Positions 56,495-64,000 of a stretch of 64,000 bases of DNA are shown piece by piece. Within the stretch, counting starts at the first letter, position 1, and each line of letters opens with the position of its first letter. Source of the stretch: Anaeramoeba ignava (Eukaryota > Metamonada > Anaeramoebidae); the NCBI GenBank assembly GCA_028826165.1, contig JAPDFW010000138.1:1-64000 (forward strand), given 5' to 3'. The position numbers and the translations under genes are program-made. The notes under the pieces are model-generated. The model was given only the letters and a program-made list of their open reading frames with translations. It was not told the origin of the DNA and made no database searches.

Positions 56495-59400
56495 ATGGAT
56501 GAAAAAGAAGAAGAGAAATTTATTCAAGCAATTGATCTTGAATTAAAAAAAGAATCAAGATTAACAAAAAAACAATCAAAAATATTCCTTTCAGAACAAA
56601 TACCTCATCATAAAGAAAATCCAATTATTGAAGGACTTCTTGCAAAAGCAGCAAAATATTTTATTTCTAAAAATTATCAAAAAGTTAAATCAAAATATTA
56701 ATTAACAATAAATAAATCACTTTTAAATAATTTTATTTTAAGAATTTATAATTAAATTTATAATTAAATTTATAATTATATTTATAATTAAATATATAAT
56801 TAAATTTATAATTAAATTTATAATTAAATTTATAATTAAATTTATAATTAAATTTATAATTAAATTTATAATTAAATTTATAATTATATTTATAATTAAA
56901 TTTATAATAATATTTATAATTATATTTATAATTATATTTATAATTATATTTATAATTAAATTTATAATAAAAATTTATAATTAAATTTATAATTAAATTT
57001 TATAATTATATTTATAATTAAATTTTATAATTAAATTTATAATTATATTTATAATTAAATTTATAATTATATTTATAATTAAATTTATAATTAAATTTAT
57101 AATTATATTTATAATTAAATTTATAATTAAATTTATAATTATATTTATAATTAAATAATTCAAATTTATAATTAAATTTATAATTATATTTATAATTAAA
57201 TTTATAATTAAATTTTATAATTAAATTTTAATAATTAAATTTATAATAAAATTTATAATTAAATTTATAATTATATTTATAATTATATTTATAATTAAAT
57301 TAATAATTATATTTATAATTAAATTTATAATTATATTTATAATTAAATTTATAATTAAATTTATAATTAAATTTATAATTATATTTATATTTATTTAGGC
57401 TTTAAATATTTTATTAGAATTTATTAAAGATTATCCACATATTCTTGATGGATATAATCAACTTGCAACAATTTATTTTGAAATAGGTGATTTAGAAAAA
57501 GCATATGAAATGAGATTTAAAGAAGCACAATGTAAAGGATATAAAGCTTCACCAGAACAATTTTTTGAGCTTGGATTAGTTGCAAGGTAAAAAATATTCA
57601 AATAAAAAATATTCAAATAAAAAATATTCAAATAAAATTATTTATAAAAATATCCAAATTCATTTTAAATAAAATTAATTATAAAAAATATTCAAATAAA
57701 ATTATTTATAAAATTATTTATAAAATTTTAAATTAAACTAATTATAAATCCAAAAGAAAATTTGGAAAATTTAAAGAATCTTTACATTTCCTTCAAGAAA
57801 CAAGAAAAAGTTCTCCAAAAAATATCTCTGTTCTTTTTAATCTTGGTGTTACTCATATTGCTCTTGGAAATTATAGATTCGCAAAAAAATTTTTTGTTAA
57901 AACTTTAAGATCAGATACTTTTAATCTTCAAGCAGCAAAACATCTTTTAAAAGTAAAAAAATAATTATAAATAAATAAATAAAAAATATATATATATATA
58001 TAAGAATGTGCTTAAATTTTTGATTTAGATTCATCTTAGAAATCCTGATAAACATCGATTTAAACTTATTCCACTTTTATTTGAATTTATGGACAAATTG
58101 AAAAAATATAAAGTTTTTGATTTCCTTTTAATTAATTTATATGTTGATTTTTTAATGATAAGAAAATTTTATCCTTTTGCATTGAATTTTATTGAAAATG
58201 TTAAAAAAGAACTTGAAAAAACAAAAGACAAAAATGAACCCCAAAAGAATCAAGAAGAATCAATTCAATTATTAAACCAAAACGATGATGATTTCTTTAG
58301 AAATATGGACTTAGTTGATGAAAGTATTTTCCAAGATCGAAAAAGAAAAAATACAAAATCAACTAAAAAACAAAAAGAAAAACAGAAAGAAAACCAAAAA
58401 GGAGAAAATAAAGAGAAAGAAAAAAGAGAAATTAAAGAAATGGAAATTGATGAAATTGTGGATGATTCACTTGATGCAATTTTTCAATCAGAAATACTCA
58501 ATTTTCAAGTGAACAAAGAAAACGTCAATTTAAAACAAACAAGAATCAAAGTGTTGAAAAAAAACAAAGAATTGCCTCAAATTTTACTTGTTAAACAAGG
58601 AATCTGCGCAATTTATGTGAATGATTTTGATTTTGCAAAAGAATTATTTATTGAGTCTCAAATATTTGATTTGCCATTAAATCCAATTGTGATTTCTTTA
58701 TTAACCAATATATCAAGAGCTTATGTTGAAACTGGTGAATTTGAAAAAGCTTTACCAATTCTTGATTTACTCAAAGAAAACTCAAATCAAAATAAACCTT
58801 TTCCTTCTAAAGAAATGGAAAAAAAATTCATGAATAGAGATTTAATGATTGAATCACAATTTGATCCTCAAATAAATGAATTGGAAGTGCTTTTTTTGAA
58901 TGGAATTTGTTTTAAACAAATGCATAATTTTGATTCTGCTATTGAAAAATTAGAACAAGTTGTTAGTTTATCCAAAAATATTAAAAATACTTTGGAAAAA
59001 TACATTCCAACTCCAAAAAAAAGAAGAAAGAAAAGAGAAATGGAAATTGAAAATGAAAATCAAAATCAAATTGAAATTGAAAATGAAAATCAAAATGAAA
59101 ATCAAATTGAAAATGAAAATCAAAATCAAAATCAAAATCAAAATCAAAATCAAAATGAAAATAATTTAATTCAACAAATTTTAGAAACAAATCTTGAAAA
59201 TGATGAAAATCATAATCAACGTTTAATAGATCAAAATGAAGATTTTTCAACAACAAAATTAAAATCTTCTTTGAAATTAAATTATGATGCTCTTAATTCT
59301 CTTCTTGAAATATCTCAAGAACTTGAAAAAAATGAAAATATATCATTATTTAATCAAAAAATTGAAGAAATTAAAACAAAATATTCAAATTTTATTGGAA

Positions 59401-60680
59401 TTAAAACAGAAAAAATTAAGAAAGAAAAAAAAATTGTTACTAATCGTTTTGAAAGACAGAAAGTTGATGAAATTTGGATCGAATTAGAATATTCATTTCA
59501 AAATAAAGAAACTGGAGAAATTGAGGAAAAAAAACAAACTATCAACTCAAAAACTTTTATAAACAAAACAAATGATCATTTCCAAAAGAAAAAAATCAAC
59601 AAATTACTTTCTTATGGTTATCCTGTTGTTCTTGATTGTTTAAAAACTGAAGTGAAACTAACAAAAAAGAAAGTATGAAAAAAAAAACAAAGAAACAAAA
59701 AAATAAATTGATTTATAAATTTTGTTTCTCATTTTGAATTAATAAATCTGCTTTTTTTGTTTTAATAGCAAAAAAATAGTCCATCTTTACCAAAAATTCA
59801 AGAATCATTTTATCAAATTGAAAAATATCCCAAAATCAAATATTTCGAAGTTGGAAATTATCAAAATGAATTAAATAGTTTATATGATTCATTAAACGAT
59901 TTAGAATTTTATGAAATTGTAGCAATGATTGTCAGAAGTCTGCTTTATATTAATGAACCAGAAAAGGCAGCAACATTAACAAATCTATTTGAAATTTGTT
60001 TGGGAAAATTTACTTATGAAGTGAAATATCAAGTCGCATTTTTAACATCACAAGTTGCATTTGCAAATCAAAAATATCATCTTGTTTTGAATCTTCTCAG
60101 ACGATTGATTACTAATCATTGGAATACAAATCACTTGTGGAATTTATTCTCTCAAAGCGGACATTTTGTTTCTGATGAAATTGAATACAAAAAAATCAAA
60201 AATTTAATTTCCAAAAATTTGGATAATTTCCCATTGATTATTTTATCAGGTCATAATGCATTGAGAACAGGATCATTTGCTTTGGCAATTAAACAGTATT
60301 ATATTGCACTAATGAAGGAACCAAATGATCCTTTACTTTTGCTTTGTTTGGGTACTTCATATTTGCAGTTAATGATGTCAAAACAATGTCCTTCAAGACA
60401 TCAAACTTGTTTAAAAGGATTTGCGTTTCTTTCCAAATATTATCACCAAAGAAAACAAAGAAATCATCAAGAAGCTTGTTTTAATCTTGCAAGAGCTTTC
60501 CATCGTTTGAAAATTTATGACCATGCTGTTTTTTGGTATAAAAAAGCTTTGAATTTCCCAAGAAAAAATGATGGTCTTGATTTGCATTATGGGATTGCTT
60601 GGAATTTATCATTGATTTATTTGGATTCTGGAAATAAAACACTTGCTTCTTATATGATTAGAACTTATTGTTATATTTAA
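56495..60680 (+). CDS. GTF3C3: RNA polymerase III transcription factor TFIIIC subunit (TFC4/GTF3C3)
   Basis: TPR subunit of TFIIIC that binds A-box promoter regions with its partners and recruits TFIIIB at tRNA genes. Five exons, 56495-56683, 57399-57586, 57757-57952, 58029-59672 and 59769-60680, join to 1042 residues, close to yeast Tfc4 in size. TPRs start at ALNILLEFIKDYPHILDGYN and FNLGVTHIALGNYRFAKKFF. An acidic and NQ-rich insert lies in exon 4 (58,200-58,450 and 59,035-59,170). The C-terminal TPRs match GTF3C3 strongly: CPSRHQTCLKGFAFLSKYYH, EACFNLARAFHRLKIYDHAV and the ending NLSLIYLDSGNKTLASYMIR. Intron 1 is an AATTTATAATTA array. The 3' end faces a second probable TFIIIC gene 52 bp away. 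Confidence 0.92.
56745..57395 (+). repeat. AATTTATAATTA array in TFIIIC intron 1
   Basis: About 650 bp of 12-bp units (TTTATAATTAAA with TTTATAATTATA variants) ending at the acceptor TTTATTTAG. Confidence 0.86.
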
Positions 60681-60732
60681 ATTTTAAAATATTATTTTTT
60701 ACTTTAATTTCCCAAATAAATTCTTTTTTTGT

Positions 60733-63700
60733 TTAAATTTCTTTTCTTATTTTTTCAAAATTTAAATTATCAAAGTTTCCTGTAAATTTTTCCATATTTG
60801 TAAATAATTTTTCAACACTTTGAAGACAAGGAAAATAACAAGAAATATAATTTGATGGTAATCTTTCTTCTTGAAAATCAAAAGGATCAAAATGAATTTC
60901 AGGAATTTTCTCTTTGTAAATAATATTGTGTTGAATCAAATCTTTTAATAATTTTTTAGTTTGTGTTTGATAGAAAATCACCATTTTGCTTTGTATTTGT
61001 TGAAAAGAAATTCCTGGATTTTGATTTATAGTCAATGTTAAATGGAAATAAATATAATCAAGTATTTTTTGATTTTGTTCCAAATTTGTTTCATCTGAAG
61101 TAAGTACAAATTTCTTAAAACAATCTGGTAAAATTTTTGATGAATTGTTTGATATCTGAATTTGAATATCTTCAATAAATTTGGTCAAAATGAAAAAATC
61201 AAGAAATTTTGTAATAATTTTAAATGAAATTAAAAGTGAAATGTAATCTTTGAAATTGAATTCAAAATCCGAAAAGGAAATTTTTGAGTTTCTTGTTAGT
61301 AATTTAGTTCTAAAATGGTTAAAGTTGAATATTAATTGTTTTTTTATAATTCCATCTTTTGCTTTTGATATAATTGAATATAATTTTTGGATTTCAAGAA
61401 TAAATATATTTAAATTTTTAATATTATTTCTAATAGAATTGATTAGTTCTTTGAGATCTTTATATTTAATTTCATTTTCAATTTTATTTTCAATTTGATT
61501 TTCATTTTTAATTTCATTTTCATTTTCAATTTCATTTTCAATTTCATTTTGATTTTGATTTTCATTTTCAATTTTATTTTCAATTTTATTTTCAATTTTA
61601 TTTTCAATTTGATTTTCATTTTCAATTTGATTTTCATTTTCATTTTCATTTTCAATTTGATTTTCAATTTGATTTTCAATTTTATTTTCAATTTTATTTT
61701 CAATTTTATTTTCAATTTTATTTTCATTTTTATTTTCATTTTCAATTTCATTTTCAATTTTATTTTTAATTTGATTTTGATTTTGATTTTCAATTTTAAT
61801 TTCATTTTCATTTTGATTTTGATTTTGATTTTTAATTTTAATTTCATTTTCAATTTTAATTTCATTTTCAATTTGATTTTCATTTTCATTTTGATTTTCA
61901 ATTTTATTTTCAATTTTAATTTCATTTTCAATTTTAATTTCATTTTCAATTTTATTTTCAATTTTATTTTCAATTTGATTTTGAATTTGATTTTGAATTT
62001 GATTTTGATTTTGATTTGATATTTTCTTTTTATTAATTCGAGGTCTTTTAATTTCTTGAAGATAATTAATTTCTTCATCATTTTCGTTTGAAAAAACAAT
62101 TGTTTCAATTAAATCTATAGAAGAAATAATCTCCTTAAAATTTTGAGAATGTTTTCCAAAATGATTATTTTCATTTTCATTTTCTTCAATTTTTTCTATT
62201 GAATTATCAAATTGGTTTTTTGAAAAGTTTTCTAATTGAGGAAAAATTAAATCAATATTAGCTAATTCTTGAGAAAATAATCCCAAAATAACAAAAAGGG
62301 TTTGAGATGATAAATATAATTGAGAAGAATTTGAATTTGTTTTTGAATGATAAATGATTGATTTTTCATTTTGATTTTTGTTTTTGTTTTTCATTTGAAA
62401 TTTCTTATATTCATCAATAATACCAGAAACTAATTTGATTGGAAAAGAATGTAAAGATAATTTTTGAGTAACCCAACTAATTAATTAAATTAAATGAAAA
62501 AATTAAATTAAATTAAATCAAATTAAATCAAATTAAATTAAATTAAATTAAATTAAATTAAATCAAATTAAATAAAATTAAATTAAATTAAATTAAATTA
62601 AATTAAATTAAATTAAATCAAATTAAATTAAATGAAATCAAATTAAATTAAATCAAATTAAATCAAATTAAATTAAATCAAATTAAATTAAATTAAATGA
62701 AAAAATTAAATTAAATTAAATTATTCTTACGATCGAAAACGATTTTTCTTTAAAATTGTGTTAATTGGTGAAGTTAGAAATTTTTCTTTTAATAGAAATC
62801 TAACACATTTATTAATTTCTCGATAACCAAATATTGATAATTTTTCAGCAATATAATTTGGATCAAATTCAGAAATTGGAGTTAAAAGAGTCATAATTAA
62901 TAGTTGAAAAATTACATGATAATTCAAATGATTTGCAAAATTGTTTTCTTCACAAAAATCATAAATTAATTTCTCAAGTGATTTTGATGTGTTGATATTG
63001 AATTCAAATAAATCTGTAATAGAAACAATATTTGATTTTGATGAATTAGATAGAAATTCTTCCGAAATTGGACTGAATAATTGAATTTCTGAACCTTCAA
63101 TTTCTGCAATAATATTCAAAATATCAATTTTTGTTTTGTTTCTCATTTCAGTTAAAATCATTCCTAGAAAATCAAGGAATTGTCGATCCTTCCTTTTAGC
63201 TCGTAAAAATTTCAATAATCTTGTTCTTTCAATTGTAGATGGAAATAATATTTCCCAATTAATTTTTGAAATAACATTTGTATTTGGAATAACTCTTGAA
63301 AGAAACAAAATTAATCCACTCAAAAGTATCTTTTGATTTTGAGTAAAATGTTCATCAGAAAGAATATATTTTGTAATTGGATTTTCTGTTGATTCAATTC
63401 TTTTTTGTATTATTTTTTGGATATTTTCTTTTGGATATGAACTTAGAAGTTGATGGATATGTTTTCTGAAAGAAATTTTTTTTTTTTTTGGAGAAGATTT
63501 TTTTGAACTTGATTTTTTCATCATTTTTTCATTTCTTTTAATTTGTTTTAATTCTTGGTTTTGTTCTTTGCGAATTTTATCGCCATGTTTAATAATTCTT
63601 TTCAAGTTTCTTTTCATTAATAAATCAGAATTTGCATCAATATCGATAATTGGAAAATAATATCTGAGTAATTTTTTAGGGAAAATTGATAAATTTGAAT

Positions 63701-64000
63701 ATAATCCAAGTTTATGATAATCATTGATATCAATTTGATTAAATAAATTATCTTCATTAGTAGGATCTTGTAGAAAATTTGGGAAAAAATCATTAGGATT
63801 TAAATTCATAAAATTTGTATTGAAATTGAAGTTCATATCCAAATCTACATCCATATTCATATCTATGTCTAAATCTAAAAGATTTAGATTTTCAAAGTAT
63901 TCATCATTTTTAATATTTATAATTTCATTTTGATTTTGATTTTGATTTTGATTTTGATTTTGATTTTGATTTTGATTTTGATTTTGATTTTGATTTTGAT
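60733..64000 (-). CDS. Probable TFIIIC large subunit (GTF3C1/TFC3-like), 5' partial
   Basis: Exons 64000-62731 (open to the right edge) and 62476-60733 join in phase 2 (NRFRS/WVTQKLSLHSFP). The first ATG in the window is 63,860, but the frame stays open upstream through an NQ repeat, so the true start is outside. Helical and winged-helix-like segments are visible: STIERTRLLKFLRAKRKDRQ, FDPNYIAEKLSIFGYREINK, and near the C-terminus TINQNPGISFQQIQSKMVIF followed by TKKLLKDLIQHNIIYKE, a pattern seen in the C-terminal part of the B-box-binding TFIIIC subunit. A 600 bp N/Q/I/E/K hexamer-coded insert (about 61,440-62,030) separates halves. Being convergent with GTF3C3 supports, but does not prove, the call. 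Confidence 0.45.
62490..62725 (-). repeat. AATTAAATCAAATTAAA array intron
   Basis: About 240 bp of AAATT/AAATC pentamers between donor GTAAGAAT at 62,730 and acceptor ATTAG at 62,477 of the TFIIIC-like gene. Confidence 0.85.

Noticed and set aside
1-64000. tRNA, rRNA or snRNA genes
   Set aside because: No box A/box B pairs, cloverleaf-compatible stretch or conserved rRNA core was seen; very few G/C-bearing non-coding stretches exist.
1-64000. Intact transposons or retroelements
   Set aside because: No transposase, integrase or reverse-transcriptase motifs in any frame; repeats are tandem, without terminal inverted or long terminal repeats.

Overview
The window looks like nuclear DNA of an extremely AT-rich, intron-bearing eukaryotic microbe. 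The evidence is GT-AG introns whose phases join neighbouring exons exactly, and typical eukaryotic proteins: eIF6, MBF1, Rab, USP25/28, TFIIIC subunits, TMEM214 and cyclophilin. Non-coding DNA is almost pure A/T, organised as short tandem arrays. Families such as RCC1-BTB, BTB-TLDc, phospholipase B-like and archaeal-type phosphoglycerate mutase suggest an amoeboid, perhaps anaerobic protist; an Anaeramoeba-like metamonad is my best guess, not proven. All three stop codons are used as stops.

Layout. 1-5.2 kb: an IQ/RhoGEF(DH-PH) gene leaving the left edge, then an RCC1-repeat/tandem-BTB gene. 5.3-20 kb: an accessory block made by a 6.6 kb tandem duplication. Each unit has a very large minus-strand gene (MLKL/HeLo-like helical bundle, EF-hand, U-box-like, TPR, coiled coil, TLDc) and a convergent four-EF-hand protein; a BTB-BACK-TLDc gene follows. 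Both large genes carry single-base frame breaks. 20.9-22.8 kb: a P-loop NTPase joined to a nuclease-like domain of Crinkler/RHS effector type. 23-33.5 kb: eIF6, a coiled-coil protein, a 1.5 kb AT minisatellite, MBF1, an acidic unknown, an SR/K-rich cyclophilin and a seven-exon TMEM214 homologue.

34-41.7 kb: an LD-carboxypeptidase-like protein with altered active site, then a 2.6 kb tandem duplication of a phospholipase B-like gene that also copied the first exon of a Rab gene; the complete Rab gene follows. 41.8-52.3 kb: a USP25/28-type deubiquitinase (UBA-UIM-UIM-USP) with a hypervariable linker, and a six-exon ApgM-type phosphoglycerate mutase. 52.9-64 kb: a GT4 glycosyltransferase with a 2 kb simple-repeat intron and an 18-nt exon, then two convergent genes that look like TFIIIC subunits (GTF3C3 clear, GTF3C1-like probable).

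The most unusual content is the Ca2+/TLDc cluster at 5-20 kb. Its domain order suggests a calcium-sensing, ubiquitin-linked protein with a cell-death-type N-terminal bundle. I know of no described system with this order, but the function is inference. No tRNA, rRNA, CRISPR array or intact transposon was recognised. Exon coordinates were derived by hand from splice signals and phase and may be off by a base or two.
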